Origin: Flavobacteriales bacterium
GTDB taxonomy: Bacteria > Bacteroidota > Bacteroidia > Flavobacteriales_E > Vicingaceae
NCBI GenBank assembly: GCA_020853105.1
Contig: JADYZM010000025.1
Span: 62,001-126,000, forward strand
Reading direction: 5' to 3'
DNA length: 64,000 bases
Below the pieces are notes generated by a model. That model was not told the DNA's origin and did no database searches. It worked only from the letters and a program-made list of their open reading frames with translations. Shown here one piece after another: positions 27,174-35,565 of this stretch. Position numbers and translations under genes: made by a program. Position 1 is the first letter of the stretch. Each line of letters opens with the position of its first letter.

Positions 27174-28085
27174 ATGACATTCAAATACTCAATAATTTAT
27201 CCAATTGTTGTTTGTTTTTTTATTAATAACTCTTTATTTTCTCAAGAATTAAATTGTTCTGTTGAAGTAAACTCGACACAAATTATTGGTTCAGACAAAA
27301 GTATTTTCGATGTACTGAAAAAAAATGTTTCCGAATTTGTAAACAACAGAAAATGGACTAATCATAACTATCAGTTTGGTGAAAGAATTGAATGCACAAT
27401 GTTGATTAATGTAACCGAACGAATTTCTACGAATTCGTTTAAGGCAACAATACAAGTACAATCCAGAAGACCAATACACAATAGTTCCTACAACAGCCCA
27501 CTAATAAACCATATCGATAAAGATTTTGAGTTTACATTTAATGAATTTGAACAATTGGAGTATTCTGAAAATACATTTACTTCCAATCTAACATCAGTGA
27601 TTTCATTTTATGTGTATATGATTTTAGCCATTGATTACGAAAGTTTTGAATTGAATGGAGGAACACCTTTCTTTTTGAAAGCGCAAACATTAATAAACAA
27701 TGCTCAAGGAGCTAGTGCTAATGGCTGGAAAGCATTTGAAGACACAAAAAATAGATATTGGATGGTTGAAAATCATTTAAAACCAAACTATGTGCCTTTC
27801 AGAGAAACTTTGTATAAATATCACAGACAGGGGTTAGACATTATGTCAAGCGATGTTACAAAAGGCAGACAAGTAATTCTTACATCTTTAAAATCATTAG
27901 AAAGTGTTTCAAAGTACGATCCCAATTCATTTCAATTGCAAATGTTTTTCAATGCTAAGGCTGATGAAATAGTTGAAATTTTTAAAGAAGCTCCAATGGC
28001 AGAAAAAGACGAAGTGGTAACTCTATTAAACAAAATAAATCCAGCAAATTCAACAACATACGAAAAGATAATATCTGGAAAATAG
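27174..28085 (+). CDS. DUF4835 family secreted protein
   Basis: 303 residues. A signal peptide (MTFKYSIIYPIVVCFFINNSLFSQ) precedes LNCSVEVNSTQIIGSDKSIF, the usual DUF4835 opening; QSRRPIHNSSYNSPLINH, YVYMILAIDYESFELNGG and WKAFEDTKNRYWM are further family-like segments. The family is confined largely to Bacteroidota and its function is unknown. Its invariant location between coaBC and recN reflects conserved synteny and not necessarily function. Its stop codon is directly followed by the recN ATG. Confidence 0.88.
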   Translation: MTFKYSIIYPIVVCFFINNSLFSQELNCSVEVNSTQIIGSDKSIFDVLKKNVSEFVNNRKWTNHNYQFGERIECTMLINVTERISTNSFKATIQVQSRRPIHNSSYNSPLINHIDKDFEFTFNEFEQLEYSENTFTSNLTSVISFYVYMILAIDYESFELNGGTPFFLKAQTLINNAQGASANGWKAFEDTKNRYWMVENHLKPNYVPFRETLYKYHRQGLDIMSSDVTKGRQVILTSLKSLESVSKYDPNSFQLQMFFNAKADEIVEIFKEAPMAEKDEVVTLLNKINPANSTTYEKIISGK

Positions 28086-29741
28086 ATGCTGCTTCATTTA
28101 TCCATCTCAAACTACGCGTTAATTGAAAAACTCGATTTGGATTTTTCAACTGGATTTACTGTTATTACAGGAGAAACAGGTGCAGGAAAATCTCTGTTGT
28201 TAGGTGCAATTTCAATGATATTGGGTAACAGAATAGACAATTCGTTGTTTGTTAACTCTGAAAAAAAATGTACTGTTGAAGGAGTTTTTAAGCTTGATAA
28301 AGAAAAATTTGAAGAATTTTTTATTGAAAATGACATTGATTTTGAGGAAGAAACCTCGATTCGAAGAGAAATTACAACTACCGGAAAATCAAGAGCTTTT
28401 GTAAATGATACTCCAGTAAACCTAAACATTATCAAAGAAATAGTGGAAATTTTGATAAACATTCACTCTCAACATCAAAATTTACTGGTAAAATCAGGTA
28501 ATTACCAATTAGCAGTTGTTGATTCGTATTCTAACTCAATAAATGAAGCAGAATCGGTTCACAGAAAATTCAAACAACTGACAATTCTTAAAAATAAGCT
28601 AAATGCTATTAAAAATGCAGAGCATAAAGCAAAAAATGAAATAGATTTTCTACAATTCCAAATTCAAGAAATTGACCAATTAAAATTGCTACCAAATGAA
28701 CAGGAATCGCTTGAAGAGCAGCTTAAAATAATAAAAAATTCTGTAGAAATAAAATCCACCTTACTTTTAGGCACACAACTTTTAAATGAAAACGAAAATA
28801 ATATCATCAGCAATTCAAAACGAATTTATCAAAGCATCACAAAACTAAGCGATTTATCACCTGAATTTGAACAAACTTCCGAAAGATTAAATTCAGTAAT
28901 TATTGAATTAATTGATATATCAAGGGAAATAAGTAGATTGAATGACAATCTAAATTTTGATGATGAAAATACAGAAAATATTGAGAACAGACTTAGTTCA
29001 ATCTACACGTTGGAAAGAAAACATCAATTATCAAACTCTAACGATTTATTGAATTTACTAGATAACTTAAAATTGAAGTTAAAGAATTTAGGAGATTTTG
29101 AAGGCACTGTTGACGAATTGGAAAAGAACATTAAAGATTTAGAAGATGACCTATACAAAATTGCTGATGATTTATCTAAAAAAAGAAAGAAATCGATTGT
29201 ACCATTAACCAGCGAAATCAATAAAAAAATAAAAGAATTAGGAATGCCCGATGCTTCTTTTATTGTGGAGCATACAACTGACAATGAATTAGGGGTTAAT
29301 GGACTTGATAAAATTAATTTTCTATTCTCGGCTAATAAAGGCTTTGTACCAACAGAAATTCATAAAACTGCATCTGGTGGTGAAATTTCAAGACTGATGT
29401 TAACACTGAAGTTAATCTTATCAAAAAGCAATAATTTGAGTACCATAATTTTTGATGAAATTGATACAGGTGTTTCCGGTGATATTGCAGATAAAATGGG
29501 AGAGATTATGAAACAAATGTCCGAAAACATTCAAATTATTACAGTAACCCATTTGCCACAAGTTGCTGCCAAAGGAAAACAAAATTTAAAAATTACAAAA
29601 CAGATATCAAACGATAAAACAATTACAGAAGTTGTAGAATTATCTAAAGAAGAAAAAATTAATGAAATTGCAAAAATGCTGAGTGGAAAAGAGCTTACAA
29701 AAGCATCGATAGAAAATGCAAAAAATCTTATTTCAAATTGA
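28086..29741 (+). CDS. recN: DNA repair protein RecN
   Basis: 551 residues, an SMC-like ATPase acting in double-strand break repair. The N-terminal half-domain starts MLLHLSISNYALIEKLDLDF and has Walker A GETGAGKS. Two long coiled-coil stretches (about 160-380) follow. The C-terminal half has the signature TASGGEISRLMLTLKLIL, Walker B STIIFDEIDTGVSG and the His loop ITVTHLPQVAAKG. Length matches the family. It is the last gene of the bamD block; a new promoter box begins right after its stop. Confidence 0.96.
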   Translation: MLLHLSISNYALIEKLDLDFSTGFTVITGETGAGKSLLLGAISMILGNRIDNSLFVNSEKKCTVEGVFKLDKEKFEEFFIENDIDFEEETSIRREITTTGKSRAFVNDTPVNLNIIKEIVEILINIHSQHQNLLVKSGNYQLAVVDSYSNSINEAESVHRKFKQLTILKNKLNAIKNAEHKAKNEIDFLQFQIQEIDQLKLLPNEQESLEEQLKIIKNSVEIKSTLLLGTQLLNENENNIISNSKRIYQSITKLSDLSPEFEQTSERLNSVIIELIDISREISRLNDNLNFDDENTENIENRLSSIYTLERKHQLSNSNDLLNLLDNLKLKLKNLGDFEGTVDELEKNIKDLEDDLYKIADDLSKKRKKSIVPLTSEINKKIKELGMPDASFIVEHTTDNELGVNGLDKINFLFSANKGFVPTEIHKTASGGEISRLMLTLKLILSKSNNLSTIIFDEIDTGVSGDIADKMGEIMKQMSENIQIITVTHLPQVAAKGKQNLKITKQISNDKTITEVVELSKEEKINEIAKMLSGKELTKASIENAKNLISN

Positions 29742-29749
29742 TATATTTG
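29742..29749 (+). promoter_or_regulatory. TAnnTTTG -7 box before the small ORF and fabI
   Basis: TATATTTG begins at the last base of the recN stop codon, 25 bp before the ATG of the small ORF at 29775. It may drive both that ORF and fabI. Confidence 0.5.
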
Positions 29750-29774
29750 TAAACAGTTAATAAAACAAAATTAA

Positions 29775-29966
29775 ATGGTTAAAAAAAACTCAACTTTTTT
29801 TGTTCTAGTACTCTTTGTAATTTGGGGAGCTTTGAGTTTAATAACAACATCTTCTTGTGCTCCACAAAGAAGAGGACACACAGTTGGGCAAATGGGGGGG
29901 GGAGGAAAAGGTAAATTCCACAGAACTCCGGCTTCAGCTAAAGTAAAAAGAATGTCAAAATATTAA
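29775..29966 (+). CDS. Small lipoprotein-like ORF with G9 tract
   Basis: 63 residues: a hydrophobic N-terminus (FFVLVLFVIWGALSLITTSSC) ending in a plausible lipobox (TSSC, Cys28), then a basic, Gly-rich tail (GGGGKGKFHRTPASAKVKRM). The DNA contains nine consecutive G residues encoding the Gly run. A promoter box lies in front and fabI starts 18 bp after. I know no family with certainty. Coding status is supported by the signal-like start and spacing, but an ORF this short is open to doubt. A one-base change in the G tract would alter or cut the basic tail. Confidence 0.6.
   Translation: MVKKNSTFFVLVLFVIWGALSLITTSSCAPQRRGHTVGQMGGGGKGKFHRTPASAKVKRMSKY
29894..29902. repeat. G9 homopolymer tract
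   Basis: Nine uninterrupted G residues lie within the 63-codon ORF. The surrounding genome is strongly AT-rich and no other G tract of this length was noticed in the window. Such tracts are classic slippage sites. Confidence 0.95.
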
Positions 29967-29984
29967 TTAATTAAGTAATAAGGT

Positions 29985-30797
29985 ATGTCAAATAATTTAC
30001 TGAAAGGAAAAAAAGGAATCATATTTGGTGCTTTAAATTCCAGTTCAATTGCTTGGAAAGTTGCTGAATTAGCTCATGCAGAAGGAGCTGAATTTGTTCT
30101 GAGCAATGCTCCAATTGCACTCAGAATGGGAGAGATTAATGAGTTGGCAAACAAAACAAATTCTGAAGTAATTGCTGCTGACGCCACTTCAAATGCAGAT
30201 TTAGAAATACTATTTGATAAAACATTAGCAAAGTTTGGAAAGATTGATTTCATCTTACATTCAATTGGAATGTCTATGAACGTGAGAAAAGGAATTCCAT
30301 ACACTGAAAATAACCATGAATTTTATTTGAAAGATATGGATATATCAGCAGTTTCATTCCATAAAGTGATGAAAGTTGCTTATCAAAAAGATGCTATGAA
30401 TGATTGGGGTTCAATTTTAGCATTAACATACATTGCTGCTCAACGTGTTTTTCCTGATTACAATGATATGGCTGATGCTAAATCTTTACTGGAATCAATA
30501 GCTCGAAATTTTGGTTACCATTTTGGAACCAGAAATAGAGTAAGAGTGAACACCATTTCTCAATCTCCAACAGCCACAACCGCTGGTAGTGGTGTTAAAG
30601 GATTTGATAGTTTTATAAGCTATGCCGAAGATATGTCGCCACTTGGAAATGCTTCAGCTCAAGATTGTGCGAATTATTGTGTAGTAATGCTTTCCGATTT
30701 AACAAAATATGTTACCATGCAAAATCTATTTCATGATGGCGGATTTTCATTCACCGGATGTAGTCACAAAGTGATGAAAAAATTTGAAAACGGATAA
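29985..30797 (+). CDS. fabI: Enoyl-[acyl-carrier-protein] reductase (NADH)
   Basis: 270 residues, a short-chain dehydrogenase fold. It performs the last reduction in each round of fatty acid elongation. The cofactor-binding start is GKKGIIFGALNSSSIAWKV with the SSSIAW segment typical of FabI. The catalytic triad residues are Tyr149, Tyr159 and Lys166 in LTYIAAQRVFPDYNDMADAK (Tyr-x6-Lys). The usual MG of this helix is MA here. Later motifs are RVNTISQSPTATTAGSGVKG and FHDGGFS. Complete length, probably co-transcribed with the small ORF upstream, ended by the palindrome at 30813. Confidence 0.96.
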   Translation: MSNNLLKGKKGIIFGALNSSSIAWKVAELAHAEGAEFVLSNAPIALRMGEINELANKTNSEVIAADATSNADLEILFDKTLAKFGKIDFILHSIGMSMNVRKGIPYTENNHEFYLKDMDISAVSFHKVMKVAYQKDAMNDWGSILALTYIAAQRVFPDYNDMADAKSLLESIARNFGYHFGTRNRVRVNTISQSPTATTAGSGVKGFDSFISYAEDMSPLGNASAQDCANYCVVMLSDLTKYVTMQNLFHDGGFSFTGCSHKVMKKFENG

Positions 30798-30812
30798 TAT
30801 TATACATAAAAA

Positions 30813-30858
30813 TACAAAATAAAAAAGGGGTGAAATTTCACCCCTTTTTTATTTTGTA
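30813..30858. terminator. 46 bp perfect palindrome, bidirectional terminator
   Basis: Both arms of 23 bases are exactly complementary with no spacer: a GGGGTGAAA/TTTCACCCC core flanked by A6/T6 and TACAAAAT/ATTTTGTA. It lies between convergent fabI and the Cys-rich protein gene and gives a GC stem with a T tract in either direction. Confidence 0.92.
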
Positions 30859-30871
30859 CAAGACGTTAAAA

Positions 30872-31135
30872 TTATTTTTTGTCTTCTACTTTTGCTTTAC
30901 TAGCACAACAAGATTTTCCTGCAGCTTTTTCAGTTGAAGAGCAAGAAGATTTAGTTGCTGCAGATGCAGTTTCTTTGTCTTTTGAACAACATGCTTTTTT
31001 AGCATCTTTTGAAGAACACTCTTTTTTTGATTGTGTACATTCTTTTTTGTCACATTTTTTACCGTCTTCGCATGGATTTGCGTAGCTGAAGCCAACAAAG
31101 CTAAAGAATGCTACGGCTAATAATAATTTTTTCAT
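30872..31135 (-). CDS. Small Cys/Lys-rich exported protein
   Basis: 87 residues. The signal peptide MKKLLLAVAFFSFVGFSYA is followed by a mature chain of about 68 residues containing nine Cys and many Lys, Ser and Ala, with spacing such as PCEDGKKCDKKEC and ACCSKDK and SCCASK. The doublets and CxxxC/CxxxxC spacings suggest metal binding or a disulfide-linked peptide; no family is recognised. It is monocistronic and convergent with fabI across a shared terminator. Overlapping frames on both strands are also open because of biased codon use, but only this one has a signal peptide. Confidence 0.75.
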   Translation of the reverse strand: MKKLLLAVAFFSFVGFSYANPCEDGKKCDKKECTQSKKECSSKDAKKACCSKDKETASAATKSSCSSTEKAAGKSCCASKAKVEDKK

Positions 31136-31245
31136 TGAGTTTAAAGTTTAAATTTTTAGTACGAGTAAAAGTAAGTCTTTTTTTAAGGTTCTGTATTTTA
31201 TTTGCAATTTTTAACATTTAATTGACTAATTTTTAAATAATTAAT

Positions 31246-31905
31246 TTAATCAAGAGTAGCTATTTTTGTTATACCGCCTTTTACACTTTCGTTTAATTTT
31301 ACATTTAATTTTGTTCCAATTGGTAAGAAAAGATCAACTCTTGAACCAAATTTTATAAATCCACATTCTTGTGTTTGGAATACTTGATTATCTTCTTTAC
31401 CATAAAACACAATACGTTTTGCTAGAGCACCTGCAATCTGTCTAAACAAAATGTTTCTACCTTTATTGTCTTCCACAACTATTGTGGTTCGCTCATTATC
31501 TGTTGATGATTTTGGATGCCATGCCACAAGATAGAGACCGGGGTGATATTTAAAATATTTGATTTTTCCTCCAATAGGATATCTGTTAATATGCACATTT
31601 AACGGAGACATGAATACAGAAACTTGCAGTCGTTTATCCTTAAAATATTCAGACTCTTCGACTTCTTCAATTACAACTATTTTACCGTCAGCAGGTGAAA
31701 TTATTGCATTTTCAATAGGTTGAAAATTTCGTGATGGACTTCTAAAAAATTGAAGTATTGTAATAGTAAAAAAAGCGGAAATAAAATATCCAATAGCTTT
31801 CACCACATAGCAATCTGGACATATTAAATGAATTATTCCGTTTAGTAGTACGGCTAGAGTTAAAACCAACAATAGAGAAACATAACCTTCTTTGTGAAAT
31901 TTCAT
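31246..31905 (-). CDS. psd: Phosphatidylserine decarboxylase, short form
   Basis: 219 residues. It converts phosphatidylserine to phosphatidylethanolamine in the inner membrane. One or two N-terminal membrane helices (about residues 8-55) precede the catalytic domain with ISPADGKIVVIEEV, VFMSPLNVHINRYP and the self-cleavage site FGSRVD (Gly187-Ser188), where Ser188 becomes the pyruvoyl group. It is the short proteobacterial/Bacteroidota form (Psd-related). It is the last gene of the rsfS-ftsH-cdsA-psd cluster, next to the CDP-diacylglycerol synthase that starts the same pathway. Confidence 0.94.
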   Translation of the reverse strand: MKFHKEGYVSLLLVLTLAVLLNGIIHLICPDCYVVKAIGYFISAFFTITILQFFRSPSRNFQPIENAIISPADGKIVVIEEVEESEYFKDKRLQVSVFMSPLNVHINRYPIGGKIKYFKYHPGLYLVAWHPKSSTDNERTTIVVEDNKGRNILFRQIAGALAKRIVFYGKEDNQVFQTQECGFIKFGSRVDLFLPIGTKLNVKLNESVKGGITKIATLD

Positions 31906-31940
31906 ATATTTTTTATATCGTTGCCAAAAATAATAAAATA

Positions 31941-32759
31941 CTAACTTATTAAAACTAAATATGCGTAAACAAAAGGAACTGATAAGAATAATCCATCAAA
32001 ACGGTCTAAAATTCCGCCATGACCGGGTAATATTGTTCCAGAGTCTTTAATATTTAAGCTTCTTTTAAGCATTGACTCAACCAAGTCTCCTAAGCTTCCG
32101 AAAACTACCGTAATTATTGCAATTATTATCCATTCTGATTGAGATAATTGAGTGTAATAAATTGATAAAAAGTAAGCAGTAACAATACTTAGAGCTGCTC
32201 CACCAAAACTACCTTCCCATGTTTTTTTTGGAGAAATTCGTTCAAACAATTTATGTTTTCCAAGGTATTTTCCTGAAAGATATGCACCTGTGTCATTCGC
32301 CCATAGAATAAAGAAGTAGCCCCAAATAGTAGAGAAATTAAAACTAGAAAGAAATTGATTGTTTTGATAATACCCAATATGATATAGTAATAAAAAGGGA
32401 AGTGTTACGTAGAAAACACCAAAAATTGTGTAAGAAATATTGATAAAAGGCTTTTTTGAATTTCTGAATAATTCAATAATAAAAGGGGAGAATAAGAAAA
32501 TTAATGAAACTGATAAGTATTTATTTGGGATTTTATTAGATATTACAAGAGCAAAACTAGAAATTATAATTATTGAAGAAAGTATTCCTAGAAAAGCATG
32601 TGGTTGAATTTCTTTATTTTTTGAATTGATGGAATAAAACTCTTCAATTCCCAAGGTGGTGATTACTAGAAAAAGAAAATAAGTGCTAATATTTCCAAAA
32701 TAAAGTGCAGTCAATAGAGCCATCACAAAAAATATTCCGGTTATTGCTCTAGTTAACAT
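31941..32759 (-). CDS. cdsA: Phosphatidate cytidylyltransferase
   Basis: 272 residues, polytopic with about eight hydrophobic helices. It makes CDP-diacylglycerol from phosphatidic acid and CTP. The family signature is present in the C-terminal third: SPKKTWEGSFGG and GSLGDLVESMLKRSLNIKD, then LPGHGGILDRFDGLF, with the conserved Asp residues that bind metal. NDTGAYLSGKYLGKHKLF precedes it. It lies between ftsH and psd, all leftward, so phospholipid synthesis genes follow the membrane protease. Confidence 0.95.
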   Translation of the reverse strand: MLTRAITGIFFVMALLTALYFGNISTYFLFLVITTLGIEEFYSINSKNKEIQPHAFLGILSSIIIISSFALVISNKIPNKYLSVSLIFLFSPFIIELFRNSKKPFINISYTIFGVFYVTLPFLLLYHIGYYQNNQFLSSFNFSTIWGYFFILWANDTGAYLSGKYLGKHKLFERISPKKTWEGSFGGAALSIVTAYFLSIYYTQLSQSEWIIIAIITVVFGSLGDLVESMLKRSLNIKDSGTILPGHGGILDRFDGLFLSVPFVYAYLVLIS

Positions 32760-32788
32760 TAAGCTTCTAATTTGATATAGTTAAAAAA

Positions 32789-34846
32789 TTATACTTCTTT
32801 GTTGCCTGAATTTAACTTAACTTCTTCAGTAGGTTCAGAAGGTTTGTCATTTGAGACTTCCATAGATGTATCTATAGTAGGTTCCACTGATTTTTTAGAA
32901 ATTTTCTTTTCTTCGTTTAGTTCTTCTTCAAACTTACTTTTTCCAAATATATCCTCTAGGTCATCTCTAAAAATTACTTCTTTTTCAAGTAGTTTTTCTG
33001 CTAGTCTAATTAATTTATCCTTATTTTCTTCTAATATTTTTTTAGCTCTTACATAGGAAGTTTCAATTAAAAATTTCACCTCTTCATCAATAAGTTGTGC
33101 TGTTTTTTCGGAATAGGGCTTAGAAAATGAATAATCGTTTTGACCCGATGAATCATAATAGCTGATGTTGCCAATTTTATTGCTTAAACCATATATACTA
33201 ACCATTGCATAGGCTTGTTTGGTTACTTTTTCTAAATCGCTTAATGCTCCGGTAGAAATTTTACCAAACATTATTTCTTCAGCTGCTCTTCCACCAAGAG
33301 CAGCACACATTTCATCAATCAATTGTTCTGTAGTTGTGATTTGACGCTCCTCGGGTAGATACCATGCCGCACCAAGTGATCTTCCTCTAGGTATTATGGT
33401 TACTTTTATAAGCGGTGAAGCATATTTAACCAACCAACTAACTGCCGCATGACCTGCTTCATGAAAAGCAATTGCTTTTCTGTCGTGGTCTGTAATCATT
33501 TTATTTTTCTTTTCTAATCCTCCGATAACTCTATCAACAGCATCTAAGAAATCTTGACGACTAACCATTTTTTTATTTTTTCTGGCTGCAATCAATGCCG
33601 CTTCATTACAAATATTTGCAATATCAGCTCCTGAAAAACCAGGTGTTTGGCGAGAGAGAAAATCAATATCTACACTTTCATCAATCTTGATAGGTTTTAA
33701 GTGAACCTTAAAGATTTCTTTTCGTTCGTGAACTTCTGGTAAATCAACGTGTATTTGTCTATCAAACCTACCCGGACGAATCAAAGCTCTGTCTAAAACA
33801 TCAGCTCTGTTAGTTGCAGCTAATACAATAACTCCTGTATTTGTGCCAAAGCCGTCCATTTCAGTAAGAAGTTGATTTAATGTGTTCTCACGTTCATCAT
33901 TGGCTCCTTGTATCATTCCTTTTCCACGAGCTCTACCAATAGCATCAATTTCATCAATAAAAATTATTGATGGAGCCTTGTCTTTGGCTTGTTTAAATAA
34001 ATCACGTACACGTGAAGCACCTACACCAACAAACATTTCAACAAAATCTGAACCTGAAAGTGAGAAGAATGGGACTTTTGCTTCACCTGCAACTGCTCTA
34101 GCCAGTAGAGTTTTTCCTGTTCCAGGAGGTCCAACTAGTAAAGCACCACGCGGAATTTTTGCACCAAGTTCTGTGTATTTTTTTGGGGTTTTTAAGAAAT
34201 CAACAATTTCTTGGATTTCTTCTTTAGCACCTTCTAAGCCTGCCACATCTTCAAAAGTTACATTGGTTCCTTTTTCTTTATCGAAAACTTGAGCTTTAGA
34301 TTTTCCAATACTAAAAATTTGTCCACCTCCTGCGCCACCTCCTGACATTCTTTTCATTATAAAAAACCAAATTCCAACAAAAACTAGAATTGGCAATAAA
34401 AAACCTATTATTCCACCAAACCAGTCTTCTTCAGTAATATACTTGTAATGAAGGCTATGTTCTTTAGACCATGTTTTTAAATCGGTATCAAAAACTTCTC
34501 CTGAACCAATTTCAAAAGTATATTGTGGGCTCATATTTTGTGCTCCACCGAATATTGGTTTTTTGATTTTTTCCTTATGTGGAGAAGTTTGAAGTGCTTC
34601 ATCTGTAAGGTAAACTCGGGCAATTTTATGGTTTACAACAACAACTTCTTTTACTTGGCCATCAACAACCATTTTTTCAAATTCTGTAGGTGTAATCGTG
34701 GAACCACCACTTCCTTGCCAACTAAAAAGATTTATGGAAATTAAAACAACTCCTATTATTGCATAAATCCAATAAAAATTAAATGGTTTTTTGTTGTTAT
34801 TTCCTTGAGACATATTGTTTTTGAATTTTGATTCTTTTTTTTCCAT
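32789..34846 (-). CDS. ftsH: ATP-dependent zinc metalloprotease FtsH
   Basis: 685 residues. This membrane-bound AAA+ protease degrades membrane and short-lived soluble proteins. Two transmembrane helices (about 24-42 and 146-165) flank a periplasmic domain. The AAA domain has Walker A GPPGTGKT (239-246), Walker [12 protein letters not shown] and second-region-of-homology RPGRFDR. The zinc site is HEAGH (462-466). A second Met at residue 12 ([11 protein letters not shown]) could be the real start; both fit. The C-terminal tail is acidic and Lys-rich. It follows rsfS by 14 bp. Confidence 0.97.
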   Translation of the reverse strand: MEKKESKFKNNMSQGNNNKKPFNFYWIYAIIGVVLISINLFSWQGSGGSTITPTEFEKMVVDGQVKEVVVVNHKIARVYLTDEALQTSPHKEKIKKPIFGGAQNMSPQYTFEIGSGEVFDTDLKTWSKEHSLHYKYITEEDWFGGIIGFLLPILVFVGIWFFIMKRMSGGGAGGGQIFSIGKSKAQVFDKEKGTNVTFEDVAGLEGAKEEIQEIVDFLKTPKKYTELGAKIPRGALLVGPPGTGKTLLARAVAGEAKVPFFSLSGSDFVEMFVGVGASRVRDLFKQAKDKAPSIIFIDEIDAIGRARGKGMIQGANDERENTLNQLLTEMDGFGTNTGVIVLAATNRADVLDRALIRPGRFDRQIHVDLPEVHERKEIFKVHLKPIKIDESVDIDFLSRQTPGFSGADIANICNEAALIAARKNKKMVSRQDFLDAVDRVIGGLEKKNKMITDHDRKAIAFHEAGHAAVSWLVKYASPLIKVTIIPRGRSLGAAWYLPEERQITTTEQLIDEMCAALGGRAAEEIMFGKISTGALSDLEKVTKQAYAMVSIYGLSNKIGNISYYDSSGQNDYSFSKPYSEKTAQLIDEEVKFLIETSYVRAKKILEENKDKLIRLAEKLLEKEVIFRDDLEDIFGKSKFEEELNEEKKISKKSVEPTIDTSMEVSNDKPSEPTEEVKLNSGNKEV

Positions 34847-34860
34847 TAAGTAAAGGGGGG

Positions 34861-35229
34861 TTAAATTTTTTGAATTTTTGCATCAGCCCAAAGTCCTTCT
34901 ATATTATAAAAGTTTCGAGCTTCTTCTTGAAAAATATGAATTACAACAGTAACATAATCTATAAGTATCCATTCTGCATTACCGAATCCTTCGGAATGCC
35001 ATGGTTTTTCACCAAGAGTTTTTCTTATTTCCTCCTCACACGACCTTGCCAATGCTCCTACATGTGTATTTGATGTTCCGGTGCAAATAATAAAAAAGTC
35101 ACAAACTTTGGTTTCAATGTTTCTTAAATCTATAGTAACTATATCTACTGCTTTGGTTTCCTCTAGTCCCTTAATTGCTACCTCAACTAGCTGCTGAACT
35201 TCATCAATTACTTTCTTCTTCTTTGCCAT
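34861..35229 (-). CDS. rsfS: Ribosomal silencing factor RsfS
   Basis: 122 residues. RsfS (Iojap/DUF143 family) binds ribosomal protein uL14 and blocks joining of the ribosomal subunits under starvation. Family segments are KAVDIVTIDLRNIET-like (residues about 23-37), DFFIICTGTSNTHVGALA, WHSEGFGNAEWILIDYVTVV and FYNIEGLWADA. It is the first gene of the leftward rsfS-ftsH-cdsA-psd cluster, an arrangement common in Bacteroidota, with a TAnnTTTG box upstream. Confidence 0.94.
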   Translation of the reverse strand: MAKKKKVIDEVQQLVEVAIKGLEETKAVDIVTIDLRNIETKVCDFFIICTGTSNTHVGALARSCEEEIRKTLGEKPWHSEGFGNAEWILIDYVTVVIHIFQEEARNFYNIEGLWADAKIQKI

Positions 35230-35251
35230 TTTTTCTTTTAAAGATAAGTTG

Positions 35252-35259
35252 CAAAATTA
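35252..35259 (-). promoter_or_regulatory. TAnnTTTG -7 box for rsfS cluster
   Basis: On the minus strand TAATTTTG lies 22 bp before the rsfS ATG and is the best promoter candidate for the four-gene cluster. Confidence 0.5.
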
Positions 35260-35565
35260 ATGATTTAAAGCAGAATTCTAGTTGAAGAGGCTTAAAGTTT
35301 TAACATCTTTTAAAAGTTCTTGATTTATTTCTGTAAAGTCATCTTTATCATGATACTTCTAATAAATTAAATTTTTTCAAAAAAAATCCACAAAAAAATG
35401 CAACAAAAAAAAATATTCGTACTATTGCACTGTAACCACCTTATGTTCTGAATTTGCCAGTAAAAATTGTAAAAATTCGGATTTCGTACTAGGTCATACA
35501 CTTTTCAACTTACATCAAATTTCCAAAAATCATTTTTTGATAAATAATAGTAAATTTTTTTATAG
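35260..35565. other. Intergenic region between divergent rsfS and rho
   Basis: No gene is supported. The minus strand has a short open run without a start codon at 35278-35358 that looks protein-like but cannot be assigned. The rho-proximal part is very AT-rich and must hold the rho promoter and leader, but no clear TAnnTTTG box was found close to the rho ATG. A variant TAAATTTT ends near 35560. Confidence 0.5.

Noticed and set aside
30879-31098. Alternative open frames on both strands over the Cys-rich gene
   Set aside because: Only the frame at 30872-31135 on the minus strand has a signal peptide. The others follow from biased codon composition.
31246-32759. Small overlapping frames inside psd and cdsA on the same strand
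   Set aside because: They are in the wrong frame relative to genes with full family motifs and lack any domain of their own.
35278-35358. Open run of 26 codons on the minus strand (ending KTLSLFN) upstream of rsfS, possibly a gene remnant
   Set aside because: It has no start codon and is preceded at once by a stop. A run this short is expected by chance in AT-rich DNA, although the composition looks protein-like.
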